From Acetivibrio alkalicellulosi (GTDB lineage: Bacteria; Bacillota; Clostridia; Acetivibrionales; Acetivibrionaceae), in contig VLTH01000001.1 in NCBI GenBank assembly GCA_008125075.1, positions 966,671 to 1,030,670 of the forward strand: a stretch of 64,000 nucleotides of DNA, written 5' to 3'. The notes under the pieces were generated by a model. That model was not told the origin of the DNA. It was given only the letters and a program-made list of their open reading frames with translations, and made no database searches. This document shows positions 38,846 through 51,322 of the stretch, piece after piece (within the stretch, counting starts at the first letter, position 1; the number at the start of each line of letters is the position of its first letter). Made by a program: the position numbers and the translations under genes.

Positions 38846-39200
38846 TAAAAACCTCCAACTATCATTCTATTTTAAAAAGAACCTTCCACTACTATTTCAC
38901 TTAGAGACCTTTTTAGAAGTCTTAGAATGTGGTGAAAGGCTTCTAATCAAAGGAGCTCGGTGCCCCGAGCTTTTTATCTTGTTCTAAGACTCCACCTTCT
39001 ATAAGGTGGAGTTCCTCTTATAAATCTTCAGGTGGAGTTGAGTCTCCACCTGAAGCCTCGATGTTTAGCTTTAGCTAAACGAGTTCACTAAAAGTATTGG
39101 AACAAAGTGAAAGACTTAAAATCGAAAGGACTCGATGCCCTGAGCTTTTTATTAAAAGTCTTAGAACAAAGTGAAAGACTTATTTCAGTTAATCCTTAGT
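38846..39200. repeat. cluster of palindromes and short direct repeats
   Basis: This 355-bp gene-free gap holds at least four hairpins: AGCTCGG/CCGAGCT with T5 (38954-38975), ACTCCACCTT/AAGGTGGAGT (38989-39012), CTTCAGGTGGAG/CTCCACCTGAAG (39026-39055) and GTTTAGC/GCTAAAC (39063-39080). Units of about 64 bp built from GAACAAAGTGAAAGACTTA followed by GGACTCGATGCCCTGAGC-type words recur (38920, 39095, 39160). These words also occur at 7540, 16275, 60510 and 63984. I see no gene. The cluster is a hot spot of an intergenic repeat family and may terminate gatB transcripts. Confidence 0.75.
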
Positions 39201-40631
39201 TTATTTATCAAGCTCTGTTTTTAGCAATTTATTTATTATTTTAGGATCGGCCTTTCCCTTTGTCTCTCTCATTACTTGTCCCACAAGAAAACCAAATGCT
39301 TTTTCTTTTCCATTTTTATAGTCTTCTATAGACTTAGGGTTATTTTCTAAAACTTTAAGGATAATACCAGATATAGCACTTTCATCACTTATAACTTCAA
39401 GTCCCTTTTCTTTAACAATAACCCCAGGATCTTTTCTTTCATCAAACATTTGTACAAAAACTTTTTTGGCAATTGTTCCACTTATTATTCCCTTTTCTAT
39501 TAATTCTATTAGCTTAGCTAGGTAATCTGCCGGAAATGGAATTTCTTCAATTTCCATTTCTTTTTCTTTTAAAATTCTCAATAAATCGCCCATTATCCAA
39601 TTACTCACTGCCTTAGCATTTTTACTTTTTGCTACAGCTTCTTCAAAGAAATCTGCAAGTACCTTTGAACTAGTTAGTATTGAAGCATCATAATGAGGAA
39701 GAGAAAACTCACTGATATATCTTTTCTTCCTTGCCTCTGGTAGTTCTGGTAAACTATTTTTTATTTCCTCTTTCCACTTTTCATCAACAACTATAGGCAT
39801 TAAATCAGGATCAGGAAAATATCTGTAATCATGAGCCTCTTCCTTACTTCTCATAGCATAACTGACACCCTTGTTATCATCCCATCGACGAGTCTCCTGG
39901 ACAATAACGCCACCTGATTTAATTACCTCAATTTGACGGGCGCTTTCTCCTTCAATTGCCCTTATAATAGCCTTAAAAGAGTTTAGATTTTTCATCTCCG
40001 TTCTTGTTCCAAACTCCTTTTGACCTTTTGGTCTTACAGATAAATTAACATCTGCCCTCAATGATCCTTCCTGCATTTTACAATCCGAAACATTAATATA
40101 TTCTAAAATAGCTTTTAAGTTTTCTAAATAGGCTTTTACTTCCTGTGCTGAGCGCAAATCAGGTTCTGATACAATTTCTATTAGAGGCACACCACCTCTG
40201 TTGTAGTCAACTAGTGATCCTGTCTCCCATTCATCGTGCATTAATTTTCCTGCATCTTCCTCTATATGAATTCTTGTAATCCCTATTCTTTTTTGCACAT
40301 CATCAACCTCAATATCAATATAGCCTTCATAACACAGCGGAAGATCATATTGTGAAATCTGATAAGCTTTTGGAAGGTCAGGATAAAAATAATTCTTTCT
40401 GTCCTGCTTACTATATTCTGCTATTTTGCAATTTGATGCAAGTCCAGCCTTTACTGCATATTCAACAACTTTTTTATTTAAAACAGGTAAAACCCCTGGC
40501 ATACCTGTACAAATTGGGCAAGTGTGAGTATTTACTTCTCCTCCAAACTCTGTTGTACAGGAACAAAATATTTTAGACTTAGTAGATAACTCTGAATGAA
40601 CTTCAAGTCCAATAACAATTTCATATTCCAT
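39201..40631 (-). CDS. gatB: aspartyl/glutamyl-tRNA amidotransferase subunit B
   Basis: The product has 476 residues from the ATG that follows GAGGTGAATATAAAA; the longer frame adds 19 residues that overlap gatA. It opens with the GatB signature [20 protein letters not shown], has the Cys cluster CSC...[11 protein letters not shown] and the [11 protein letters not shown] motif, and ends in a GatB/Yqey tail ([11 protein letters not shown]). GatCAB amidates mischarged Glu-tRNA(Gln) and Asp-tRNA(Asn). The operon order ligA-gatC-gatA-gatB is tight; the gap to gatA is 13 bases. Confidence 0.98.
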   Translation of the reverse strand: MEYEIVIGLEVHSELSTKSKIFCSCTTEFGGEVNTHTCPICTGMPGVLPVLNKKVVEYAVKAGLASNCKIAEYSKQDRKNYFYPDLPKAYQISQYDLPLCYEGYIDIEVDDVQKRIGITRIHIEEDAGKLMHDEWETGSLVDYNRGGVPLIEIVSEPDLRSAQEVKAYLENLKAILEYINVSDCKMQEGSLRADVNLSVRPKGQKEFGTRTEMKNLNSFKAIIRAIEGESARQIEVIKSGGVIVQETRRWDDNKGVSYAMRSKEEAHDYRYFPDPDLMPIVVDEKWKEEIKNSLPELPEARKKRYISEFSLPHYDASILTSSKVLADFFEEAVAKSKNAKAVSNWIMGDLLRILKEKEMEIEEIPFPADYLAKLIELIEKGIISGTIAKKVFVQMFDERKDPGVIVKEKGLEVISDESAISGIILKVLENNPKSIEDYKNGKEKAFGFLVGQVMRETKGKADPKIINKLLKTELDK

Positions 40632-40644
40632 TTTTATATTCACC

Positions 40645-42105
40645 TCAAATCTTTGCTCTATTTTTATGAAACTCTGTATTTTTTTCAAATGTATATCCTA
40701 TACGAAGCAATGTACTTTCATCAAATGGCTTTCCAATAATCTGCATTCCTATAGGAAGATTATTGCTGTCCATCCCACAAGGTATTGATAATCCAGGAAG
40801 TCCTGCAATATTTACAGAAGCTGTGTATATATCACCTAAGTACATTTCAAGGGGATCCTCACTTTTTTCACCTATTTTATATGCGGTAGTAGGTGCTGTT
40901 GGTCCTAATACTGCATCATATTTTTCAAATGCATCACTAAAACCTTTTTTAATAAGTGTTCTAACCTGTAGTGCTTTATTATAATATTCATCATAATAAC
41001 CAGAACTTAAGGCATATGTACCAAGCATTATTCGTCTCTTAACTTCTGTACCAAAACCTTCACTTCTAGTCTGTCTGTATAAGTCAGAAAGATCTGTAAA
41101 TTTCTCCGCTCTAAAACCATATTTTATTCCATCATATCTAGCCAAATTAGAGCTTGCTTCTGCTGATGAAATAAGATAATATGCAGGAATCGCATATTCT
41201 GTTATGGGAAGTGAAAACTCTTCACACTTAGCACCTAAGTTTTCTAAAACTTTCACTCCATCTAAAACAGCTTTTTTGACTTCATCATTAATGCCCTGGG
41301 TTATGTATTCTTTTGGTATTCCTATTTTTAATCCTTTAACATCATTTTGAAGACTTTTTGTATAATCAGGATAATTCACATTGGCTGATGTTGAGTCATT
41401 TAGATCATAGCCTGTTATAGCATTTAATATAAGTGCACAATCAGATACATTTTTAGAAATTGGACCTATTTGATCTAATGAAGATGCAAAGGCAACAAGC
41501 CCATATCGAGATACTGCGCCATAAGTAGGTTTCATACCAACTACGCCACAAAATGAAGCAGGCTGTCTTATAGATCCTCCCGTATCAGAGCCTAATGCAA
41601 AAGCTGCTAATCCAGCTGCCACGGAAGCTGCTGCTCCTCCACTTGATCCTCCTGGAACTCTTTTTGTATCCCATGGGTTTTTTGTAAGCTTATGAAATGA
41701 ATTCTCAGTAGATCCCCCCATTGCAAATTCATCCATGTTTAGCTTTCCAACTAAGACTGTATCTTCTAAAAACAATTTATGAGATACAGTTGCATTATAG
41801 GGAGGTATAAAATTATCCAACATCTTTGATGCACATGTTGTTTTAATCCCTTCTGTACATATATTATCTTTAAATGCTACAGGAATTCCTGCAAGTGGTG
41901 AATTGGTTTCACCTTTATCAATTTTGTCCTGAACCTCTCTAGCTCTTTTTATTGCTGATTCTTCTAAAACAGTTATATAGCTTCCAATTTCACCATCTAC
42001 TTTTTTAATTCTGTCCAGTATAACTTGAGTAAGTTCTACAGAACTAATTTTTTTACTTTTTATTAAGTCGCTCATTTCATGAACTGAAAGATCATATAAT
42101 TCCAC
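40645..42105 (-). CDS. gatA: aspartyl/glutamyl-tRNA amidotransferase subunit A
   Basis: The product has 486 residues. It carries the amidase signature [20 protein letters not shown] with the cis-Ser/Ser/Lys catalytic set and [12 protein letters not shown]. It supplies ammonia from glutamine to the GatB site. A GTG start follows AGGAGGATATACG. It sits 37 bases downstream of gatC. Confidence 0.98.
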   Translation of the reverse strand: MELYDLSVHEMSDLIKSKKISSVELTQVILDRIKKVDGEIGSYITVLEESAIKRAREVQDKIDKGETNSPLAGIPVAFKDNICTEGIKTTCASKMLDNFIPPYNATVSHKLFLEDTVLVGKLNMDEFAMGGSTENSFHKLTKNPWDTKRVPGGSSGGAAASVAAGLAAFALGSDTGGSIRQPASFCGVVGMKPTYGAVSRYGLVAFASSLDQIGPISKNVSDCALILNAITGYDLNDSTSANVNYPDYTKSLQNDVKGLKIGIPKEYITQGINDEVKKAVLDGVKVLENLGAKCEEFSLPITEYAIPAYYLISSAEASSNLARYDGIKYGFRAEKFTDLSDLYRQTRSEGFGTEVKRRIMLGTYALSSGYYDEYYNKALQVRTLIKKGFSDAFEKYDAVLGPTAPTTAYKIGEKSEDPLEMYLGDIYTASVNIAGLPGLSIPCGMDSNNLPIGMQIIGKPFDESTLLRIGYTFEKNTEFHKNRAKI

Positions 42106-42142
42106 CGTATATCCTCCTATTACAAATTAATTATATTTTCAC

Positions 42143-42430
42143 TCACTCTACTATTTTAGGTACTTTAAAACATCCATCTTCAACCTCTGGTGCATTGCTA
42201 AGTATTTTATCTCTTGAAAAAGAAGGCTTAACTTCATCTTCTCTAAATACATTTTTTATAGGTATAACATGCTCAGTGCTTTTTACACCCTTAGTATCCA
42301 ACTGATTTAGCTTATCAACATAGGAAATAATGTTTTCCATATCAGTTGTTAATCTTTCTTTTTCTTTTTCAGATAAATTTAGTCTGGCAAGATTTGCAAC
42401 ATGTTCTATAGTCTCTTTTGTAACCTTCAT
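42143..42430 (-). CDS. gatC: aspartyl/glutamyl-tRNA amidotransferase subunit C
   Basis: The product has 95 residues, the usual size. It carries the GatC pattern VANLARLNLSEKEKE and the C-terminal LSNAPEVEDGCFKVPKI. It stabilises the GatA-GatB complex. The ATG follows GGAGGGAATAT, 29 bases after ligA. Confidence 0.97.
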   Translation of the reverse strand: MKVTKETIEHVANLARLNLSEKEKERLTTDMENIISYVDKLNQLDTKGVKSTEHVIPIKNVFREDEVKPSFSRDKILSNAPEVEDGCFKVPKIVE

Positions 42431-42459
42431 ATATATTCCCTCCTATTCCTATACAAAAT

Positions 42460-45170
<2,711 letters not shown>

Positions 45171-45256
45171 ATTAAACGTCCCTCAAACTTAATTTATTCT
45201 CACATCATATATCTTATATCAAAAATAATAAAAAAACAAACCCCAACATAAAATTT

Positions 45257-46102
45257 CTATTGAATAATCCACTTTCCTTCCTCGTCTCTTATAACATTCA
45301 TTTCTTCTAATGCCTCTAATACTGCATCTGCTAGAGCTTGTGCTGCTTTTTGCTTAAATTGGTCTTGTCCAAGCAATGCCCTATCTGATGCATTTGACAT
45401 ATAGGCTATTTCAGCAATAACTGCAGGCATTTTTGTCTTTCTTAACACAACTAAATTTGGTCTATGAATAATTCCATTGTCAACTGTTTTTAAAGCTGTT
45501 ACCAATTGCCGCTGTACAATTACAGCAAGCCTTCTGCCATCCATTTTGCCAGGTACAGGATTTGCAGGAGAACAATATAGTGTCTCTGTTCCCCTATGAT
45601 TTAGATTTGTAGGCAGTGCATTGTTGTGTACACTAATAAAAAGAGCTGCATCTAGATCATTTGCAATATTGACTCTTCTATCTAAACTGACATCACCATC
45701 TTCTTCTCGAGTATAAACAACTTTTATTCCAGCTTCATCAAGTAACTTACCCAATCTAAAAGATATATCTAAATTTAAATCCTTTTCATGCATATTTCTG
45801 TAGGATGCACCAAGGTCTTCTCCTCCATGTCCTGGATCAATTACTATAATAACTTCCCTTTCGGTAGGCTCTTGGTCATCTGTTTGAGTATTATTTTCCC
45901 TTACCTTCTCATCTTCCCCCTGTGAATGAATGTTATCAGGTATTACACTTGCTTCTTGTTCATAATTTTTTCTAGAATTATTAAAGCCTACACTTAATAA
46001 TGAAAGAATTATAAAAACAACAGCTAAAACAGATAATTTCTTTTTTTCTGGCATGTTTAGGTAATAGCTATGTATTTTTTTTAAAAGATTTATTATTACC
46101 AT
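45257..46102 (-). CDS. N-acetylmuramoyl-L-alanine amidase (Amidase_3, CwlD-like)
   Basis: The product has 281 residues from the ATG that follows GGGGGAAAAATGTATT; an ATG six codons upstream has no ribosome site. A membrane anchor (about 22-40) precedes an Asp/Glu-rich linker and the amidase_3 catalytic domain (about 85-270) with zinc and catalytic residues in IDPGHGG, HEKDLNLD, SVHNN and AEIAYMSN. The enzyme cleaves the MurNAc-L-Ala bond of peptidoglycan. Size and position next to gpr suggest a sporulation or germination role like CwlD, but the subfamily is not certain. Confidence 0.88.
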   Translation of the reverse strand: MVIINLLKKIHSYYLNMPEKKKLSVLAVVFIILSLLSVGFNNSRKNYEQEASVIPDNIHSQGEDEKVRENNTQTDDQEPTEREVIIVIDPGHGGEDLGASYRNMHEKDLNLDISFRLGKLLDEAGIKVVYTREEDGDVSLDRRVNIANDLDAALFISVHNNALPTNLNHRGTETLYCSPANPVPGKMDGRRLAVIVQRQLVTALKTVDNGIIHRPNLVVLRKTKMPAVIAEIAYMSNASDRALLGQDQFKQKAAQALADAVLEALEEMNVIRDEEGKWIIQ

Positions 46103-46242
46103 AATACATTTTTCCCCCAATACATTGAATAAAGTAATTGCCCTTATAATCTATTATTATATAAAAACAAGTTTTTTTCTATAAAAATTTAATTGTAATA
46201 TTATCCATTCGTACCATACTAATTATACTATGTTGGTGATCT

Positions 46243-46270
46243 TTTTGCTCATGAATGTCTATTCTGAAAA
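46243..46270. repeat. 28-bp interspersed repeat copy
   Basis: Read in reverse complement this matches 18227-18254 exactly over 28 bases (TTTTCAGAATAGACATTC...GAGCAAAA). It overlaps nothing but the gap between gpr and the amidase gene and touches the last base before the gpr 3' end region. Confidence 0.8.
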
Positions 46271-46271
46271 T

Positions 46272-47258
46272 TTACTGTATATATCTGTTAACATCATTTA
46301 ATGTTATACCCTGATGTAGTGCAATGTTTAGTCCATTTGCAATCACTTTTGAGACCCTGTCAATAACATTGTCAATTTCTTTTGGAGTTACTATAAGGTT
46401 TCCTACATAAGGCTGCAAAACTTCCTGTATCATCTGATATTTGTCAGTTCTATCTATGTTTTTCAACATATTAAAAAAATCTTTTTCTTCTTTAGCTTCT
46501 CTTATAAGGCTATCAATTACCAAATCAATAGTATCGTTAGCCATTGTAGCTGCGTCAACTACTGTTGGAACTCCAATAGCTATAACAGGAACCCCCATTG
46601 TATCCCGGGACAAAGCCATTCTTTTGTTGCCAACTCCTGATCCAGGTGATATACCAGTATCTGCAATTTGTATTGTAGTGTTTACCCTTTCCATTTTTCT
46701 TGATGCCAAAGCATCAATAGCTACAATCAAATCTGGTTTTATTCTGTCTACAATCCCTCTTATTATTTCGCCTGTCTCAATACCTGTTATTCCAAGGACA
46801 CCAGGTACAACTGCACACACAGGCCTTACACCATCATCCACCTCGTCAGGTATATATTCTAAAAGATGTCTTGTCACCATTAATCCTTGCAATGCCTTTG
46901 GACCTAATGCATCAGGTGTGACATTCCAATTGCCTAATCCAACAACTAAAATTGTAGATTTTTCGTTTAATTTTAAAATAAGTGACAATTCCTTTGCTAA
47001 AGCTTTGCACGTATCTTCATATAAGCTTTGATCATTTTCTTTTATCCTTGGAACTTCTAAAGTAACATAATTCCCCATAGGCTTTCCAATAGCTGCCTCA
47101 CCTGTTGGAGATGTTACCTTGACTCTTGTTATTTTTATTTCTTCTGTACCTGCATGGATAACCTCAACTCCTGGAGGATCTCTATGTTCATTGAGTTCCT
47201 TTTCTTTTAGAAGCTCGTGTGCCTCTAAAACCAAATCCGTTCTAACACTTTTATTCAA
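46272..47258 (-). CDS. gpr: GPR germination protease of spores
   Basis: The product has 328 residues. It is the aspartic-type spore endopeptidase that degrades small acid-soluble proteins at germination. It carries the N-terminal RTDLVLEAHEL stretch that includes the zymogen processing region, GLGNWNVTPDALGPK, IETGEIIRGIV, AIDALASRK and ISPGSGVGNKR. A TTG start follows AGAGGATGACTTAAG. In Bacillus and many Clostridia gpr directly follows rpsT; here rpsT lies almost 13 kb away. Confidence 0.97.
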   Translation of the reverse strand: MNKSVRTDLVLEAHELLKEKELNEHRDPPGVEVIHAGTEEIKITRVKVTSPTGEAAIGKPMGNYVTLEVPRIKENDQSLYEDTCKALAKELSLILKLNEKSTILVVGLGNWNVTPDALGPKALQGLMVTRHLLEYIPDEVDDGVRPVCAVVPGVLGITGIETGEIIRGIVDRIKPDLIVAIDALASRKMERVNTTIQIADTGISPGSGVGNKRMALSRDTMGVPVIAIGVPTVVDAATMANDTIDLVIDSLIREAKEEKDFFNMLKNIDRTDKYQMIQEVLQPYVGNLIVTPKEIDNVIDRVSKVIANGLNIALHQGITLNDVNRYIQ

Positions 47259-47461
47259 CTTAAGTCATCCTCTCATTTTTAGTCTGATATCCTTATTATT
47301 TTTTCACAATGTAAATAAAAAATACTATTTTTATTTAGAATATAACTTTTAGACATTATTTTCACATAAGTCCACGTGAAATAATTTATGCACTTGATTT
47401 TGCATAGTAAAAAGTATTGTATTGATATAAGGATTTTTGGACAGTTTAGGACAAACTTAAC

Positions 47462-48187
47462 TTAAATATATTCTTGTACTGTTTTCATTGTATTTTCAAT
47501 GCTAGTCTTTACAGCTAGAGATTTTTCAACTTTTAATCTGTTTTCAAAATACTTTTTAATTTTTAGCAATTCTTTATTAGAAAACATTTTAGCTATAGTT
47601 AAATCCTTAATTGTATTAGCAACAGAACATCTATTAATATAAAATCTGTTATTAATTTCATCAAGTAGCATTGGAAAATATTTCATCTCTCCAAGTACTA
47701 ATAATGCATAGTAATAGCCAATTTTTATTCTTTTCACCTTTTCTCTTTTTAACATATTCTCTATCAATTTAATATTTTCTCTTTTGTTATTACTAGTTAT
47801 ATTAAAAAAAATATCAGCTACAGACATTATTGCATAAGTTCTTACTAAGGAACTCTTATCTTTTGTTGCTTTATTAATAAGAAATGAAGCAACTTCTTTA
47901 GAAGAACTATTGCAGAGTGAGTCACAAGCATTTACACGAACTAACTCATCATTATCATCAAGCAATCTAACAAGTATTTTTTCAGTATATTCATCATTTG
48001 AAAAAACTAAAATTTGTGCTATCCTTAATCTTACCTCACTATCTTCATCCCTAGATAAACATTCTAAAATTTCTAAGTCATTTTTTCTAAAATACTCCTT
48101 CTTTTCTATATGGTCAATTAATTCTAACTTTTCATTTATATCTTTGCTTTCGCAACTATAATTAAATTTATTTTTCAAGCTAATCAT
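47462..48187 (-). CDS. HEAT-repeat protein
   Basis: The product has 241 residues, predicted all-helical, with HEAT/PBS-like repeats (about 38-165), for example SEVRLRIAQILV, ELVRVNACDSL and SLVRTYAIMSVAD. HEAT arrays bind proteins and are common among immunity proteins of polymorphic toxins, but no toxin gene is directly attached. The first ATG overlaps its own AGAGGG site; a TTG three codons later (48178) has better spacing. It lies at the left end of the accessory island beside transposon debris. Confidence 0.6.
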   Translation of the reverse strand: MISLKNKFNYSCESKDINEKLELIDHIEKKEYFRKNDLEILECLSRDEDSEVRLRIAQILVFSNDEYTEKILVRLLDDNDELVRVNACDSLCNSSSKEVASFLINKATKDKSSLVRTYAIMSVADIFFNITSNNKRENIKLIENMLKREKVKRIKIGYYYALLVLGEMKYFPMLLDEINNRFYINRCSVANTIKDLTIAKMFSNKELLKIKKYFENRLKVEKSLAVKTSIENTMKTVQEYI

Positions 48188-48403
48188 CCCTCTATAAGCG
48201 GTTATTGGCTCAACAGATTTATTGTCTATGAACTAATAAAATTATACCATTAACCTTCTTTATTTGTAAGTAGTTTATCTATTAATCTATTAAAGGATGG
48301 GTGTAGCTTGTTTTGTTTTTCATGAGACTTTATATTATATTTACAAGTCTAGCCTTTGAGGATTACTTCAACTGGGAGTGCATGCTTTACCCGTTAAATA
48401 TTG

Positions 48404-48519
48404 GTGCATACTCAAAAACATTTGGAGTATTTGCTCAAAAATTATTTAAAAGATTATTATCATCCCGTCAGAACACATCAAGGACTTAATTGCCAAACTC
48501 CAATTTTATCAGATAAATC
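48404..48519 (+). pseudogene. C-terminal remnant of an integrase-type transposase (left part)
   Basis: Read from 48404, the frame gives the end of an rve-type (IS481/IS3-like) transposase: KHLEYLLKNYLKDYYHPVRT followed by HQGLNCQTP, resembling the (Y/N)xxRxHxxL motif. The IS66 element cuts this frame at 48519; it continues at 51158. Further upstream the frame shifts (ECMLYPLN at about 48377-48400) and then fades, so the gene was already decayed. Confidence 0.7.
48512..48519. repeat. left 8-bp target-site duplication of IS66
   Basis: GATAAATC stands immediately outside the left IS end and is repeated at 51150-51157. Eight bases is the standard IS66 duplication. Confidence 0.95.
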
Positions 48520-48602
48520 GTAAGCGTCAAAGAATTAACGGATATAAATATCAATAAATCTTCTATATAATTGAATTATCAACTATATGGGAGGTTTTTG
48601 AA

Positions 48603-48935
48603 TTGAAGCAAATAGAAACAGATGAATATTGGAAGAATGTTATGGAAAAGTTCTCTAGACACAAAGGAACAATAGTTAGCTTTTGCAAAGAAAATAATGT
48701 GAATATTCATAGGCTGTATAATCAAAGAATGAAATTAAAAAATAAGAGCAACGTAACATTTCATTCAATTAATTTAAATAATATTTCTAATAAGGAAAAC
48801 AAATTGTCTTGTGTTAGTAATCATACCCCATCTACAGAAATACGAATAGAAATTGGTAGGGCTAAAATATTTTTAGATAACTCCGACAAAATAGCCTTAT
48901 CAAATATATTAAAGGAAATAACAAAGAATTGTTAA
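48603..48935 (+). CDS. tnpA: IS66 accessory protein TnpA
   Basis: The product has 110 residues with a TTG start seven bases after GGGAGG. The N-terminal half resembles the helix-turn-helix of IS66 TnpA (FSRHKGTIVSFCKENNVNIHRLYNQR). It is needed with TnpB for transposition in characterised IS66 elements. It overlaps tnpB by seven bases. Confidence 0.85.
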   Translation: MKQIETDEYWKNVMEKFSRHKGTIVSFCKENNVNIHRLYNQRMKLKNKSNVTFHSINLNNISNKENKLSCVSNHTPSTEIRIEIGRAKIFLDNSDKIALSNILKEITKNC

Positions 48936-49279
48936 ATATTAATCAAATAAACACCGTATATTTAGCATGTGGGTTCGTTGATTTAAGGAAAAGTATTGAT
49001 GGATTAATGATTATAGTAAAAACAGAGTTGAATTTAGATCCTTATGAAAAAGCACTTTTTGTTTTTTGTAATAGGCAAATGAATAAGCTTAAGGTATTAC
49101 AGTTTGATAATGGGTTCTGGCTACATTATTACAGATTAGATGAAAACAAGTTTAAATGGCCAATTAATAAAGAAGAAGCTCTTAAAGTTGATATAGATGA
49201 ACTGAAGTGGCTATTAAAAGGATATGAAGTAAGAACCACATCAAAATTCGAATCAGTTGAAGGTAAAAAACATTTCTGA
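48929..49279 (+). CDS. tnpB: IS66 accessory protein TnpB
   Basis: The product has 116 residues from a TTG start inside the end of tnpA. It carries the family signature VYLACGFVDLRKSIDGL and FCNRQMNKLKVLQFDNGFWLHYYRL. Its role in transposition is essential but not biochemically defined. Confidence 0.95.
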   Translation: MLNINQINTVYLACGFVDLRKSIDGLMIIVKTELNLDPYEKALFVFCNRQMNKLKVLQFDNGFWLHYYRLDENKFKWPINKEEALKVDIDELKWLLKGYEVRTTSKFESVEGKKHF

Positions 49280-49313
49280 AAAACGTCAAATAAAAACTAA
49301 ATTTTTTCAAACA

Positions 49314-49348
49314 AAAACCCTCTAAAACCTAGCATTCAAGAGGGTTTT
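49314..49348 (+). terminator. hairpin between tnpB and tnpC
   Basis: AAAACCCTCT (49314-49323) pairs with AGAGGGTTTT (49339-49348). A TATAAT follows at 49353-49358, so this may stop read-through while a separate promoter serves tnpC, or it may attenuate the transposase. Confidence 0.6.
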
Positions 49349-49394
49349 GTGGTATAATAATTATATAAAAATAACTGATTAGGGGCATAAAAAA

Positions 49395-51050
49395 GTGTAT
49401 AATTTAAACGAAAACTTTCAGCTTGATGAAAAAGTAAAAATGTTAATTTCAGATATGGAAAAAGAACTTAAATCCAAGGATACTGAGCTGGAATCTAAAG
49501 AGCAAGAAATAGATAAGCTTAAGAATGAAGTAGAATACTTAAAAAGCATAATTTTAAATAAGAATAAGAAGATCTTTGGAAAATCTAGCGAGAAGTTTGA
49601 GTATAATCAGCTATCTATTTTTAACGAAGCTGAAGTTGAAGCTACTTGTGATCCAGGAAAAGCTGAACTTGAACAAGAAGAAATTAAATATACACGAAAT
49701 AAACCCTCTAAGAAAAATGGCAAAAAAGATACTTTGGCAAATTTAAAAAGAGTTGTTATTCATCATAAACTAGAAGATGGCGAAAAAGATTGTGGTAATT
49801 GTTCTGGTGAAATGGAATGCATAGGAACTTCATCTAAAGAAATAGTAAAATATAAACCTGCCGAGCTTACAGTAGAAGAACATATAACATATACTTATGC
49901 CTGCAAAGAAAAATGCGAAGATAATCAAGGGAAAATAAATATTATATCTACTAAAGCACCTAATACTCTTCTACATAAAAGTATGGCATCAAATGAGATT
50001 TTAAGCCATGTTATTGCTCTTAAATATATTTATGCACTACCACTACATAGACAAGAAAGTTATTTTAAAATGTTAGGACTACCTTTATCAAGACAAACTC
50101 TTTCAAATTGGATAATTGCTACTGCTAATGAATTTAAGATTGTATACGAAATTATGAAAGAGGAGCTTGTAAAAAGAAACTACGTGCAGGCCGATGAGAC
50201 CACTTTGAAAGTTTTAGAAAAAAGTGGTGGCGAATCTAGGTCTAAGCATTATATGTGGTTATATAAAACTGGTACTGATATAGATCCTATAATCTTGTAT
50301 GAATATCAAAAAACTCGATCGGGATCAAATCCCAAGAATTTTCTACATGGATTTAAAGGAATTCTACAAACTGATGGCTATCAAGGCTACAATGCTGTCT
50401 TAGATGTATATCTGTATTTTTGCCTATCTCATATACGGCGAAAGTTTTATGAAATAATTGAGCCATTAAGTGAAGAGGCCCGAAAGGAATCTATAGCATA
50501 TAAAGGGTTTATTTATTGTGAAAAATTATATGAAATAGAAAAGTCTCTTAGAAAGAATTATAAAGAAAAAAATGACTATTTTGAAATTCGTTATAAAGAA
50601 AGGTTAGAAAAATCAGCTCCAGTAATTGATGAATTTATAAATTTTATAAGCATTAATCTACCTAATACATTGGGCGGAAGTGCTTTAGGGAAAGCCTTAG
50701 TGTATGCTCAAAATCATATAGGAAGTTTTAAAGAAACATTTTTAAAAGATGGGTCGCTGGAAATTGATACAAACGCAGCCGAAAGAGCAATAAAATACTT
50801 TGTGATTGGTAGAAAAAATTGGTTATTCTGCAAAAATAAAAATGGTGCAGATTCTAGTAGCATTATATATAGCATAATTGAAACTGCTAGAGCTAATAAT
50901 CTAATGGTAGAAAAATACTTAACATTTTTAATAGATACTTTATCTAATACAGTAAATCCTGATAAAGAGACATTGATGAGAGTTATGCCTTGGTCTAAAA
51001 TCTTACCTGATGATTTAAGAATACCTAAAAAGGTTATCCCTGCTAGCTAA
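49395..51050 (+). CDS. tnpC: IS66 transposase TnpC
   Basis: The product has 551 residues with a GTG start. A coiled coil (about 15-55) is followed by a helix rich in Lys, a zinc-finger-like segment (DCGNCSGEMECIG, about 132-144) and the DDE catalytic core: D267 in VQADETT, D327 in LQTDGYQGY and E463 in NAAERAIK, with the IS66 C-terminal segment after it. It should cut and join the element ends. All three acids are present. Confidence 0.96.
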   Translation: MYNLNENFQLDEKVKMLISDMEKELKSKDTELESKEQEIDKLKNEVEYLKSIILNKNKKIFGKSSEKFEYNQLSIFNEAEVEATCDPGKAELEQEEIKYTRNKPSKKNGKKDTLANLKRVVIHHKLEDGEKDCGNCSGEMECIGTSSKEIVKYKPAELTVEEHITYTYACKEKCEDNQGKINIISTKAPNTLLHKSMASNEILSHVIALKYIYALPLHRQESYFKMLGLPLSRQTLSNWIIATANEFKIVYEIMKEELVKRNYVQADETTLKVLEKSGGESRSKHYMWLYKTGTDIDPIILYEYQKTRSGSNPKNFLHGFKGILQTDGYQGYNAVLDVYLYFCLSHIRRKFYEIIEPLSEEARKESIAYKGFIYCEKLYEIEKSLRKNYKEKNDYFEIRYKERLEKSAPVIDEFINFISINLPNTLGGSALGKALVYAQNHIGSFKETFLKDGSLEIDTNAAERAIKYFVIGRKNWLFCKNKNGADSSSIIYSIIETARANNLMVEKYLTFLIDTLSNTVNPDKETLMRVMPWSKILPDDLRIPKKVIPAS

Positions 51051-51149
51051 ATATTAAAATTTCAATGTCCAGTTAGGAAAACGCTCTTCTAGACATAAGT
51101 ATATCATCTGAAAATTCACTTTTCCATACGTCAAATCTTTGACGCTTAC

Positions 51150-51157
51150 GATAAATC
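51150..51157. repeat. right 8-bp target-site duplication of IS66
   Basis: GATAAATC directly follows the right end of the element and matches 48512-48519. Confidence 0.95.
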
Positions 51158-51242
51158 TCCTGAAACTAAGGTAGAAGATACTAAATTAGTTTCTAAGCCA
51201 ATTCTTGGGGGACTTTATAACAGCTACAGAAAAGTTGCCTAA
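51158..51242 (+). pseudogene. C-terminal remnant of an integrase-type transposase (right part)
   Basis: This continues the frame broken at 48519. Removing the IS and one duplication copy joins TC to T and gives SPETKVEDTKLVSKPILGGL then YNSYRKVA and a stop codon. The P-x-LGGL-xxx-YxxxA ending is common in integrase-core transposases. Joined, the two parts give 66 residues without a stop. Confidence 0.7.
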
Positions 51243-51278
51243 AAGTTACAGCTTTTTCAATAGCTTATTTTGTTATGC

Positions 51279-51322
51279 AAAAAACAAGTATTTTGGTTTT
51301 AATTACCAAAGTACTTGTTTTT
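51279..51322. terminator. 18-bp hairpin, bidirectional terminator-like
   Basis: AAAAACAAGTATTTTGGT (51279-51296) pairs with 51305-51322 with a single G-U. T- and A-runs lie on both sides, so it could end transcripts from either direction. The rest of the gap 51243-51502 holds a GTTTGTTAAACAAAC palindrome (51438-51452) and no visible gene. Confidence 0.6.

Larger units (their letters stand above)
48520..51149 (+). mobile_element. complete IS66-family insertion sequence
   Basis: This is a 2630-bp element. Its ends are inverted repeats starting GTAAGCGTCAAAGA on both sides (48520 inward; 51149 inward on the other strand), and it is flanked by the 8-bp duplication GATAAATC. It carries the three canonical genes tnpA, tnpB and tnpC in order. 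All reading frames look intact and both ends are preserved, so it may still be mobile. It sits inside a decayed transposase fragment. Confidence 0.97.

Noticed and set aside
40632-40688. 19-residue N-terminal extension of GatB
   Set aside because: The standard GatB start [12 protein letters not shown] has its own GAGGTGA site; the extension overlaps gatA and is not family-like.
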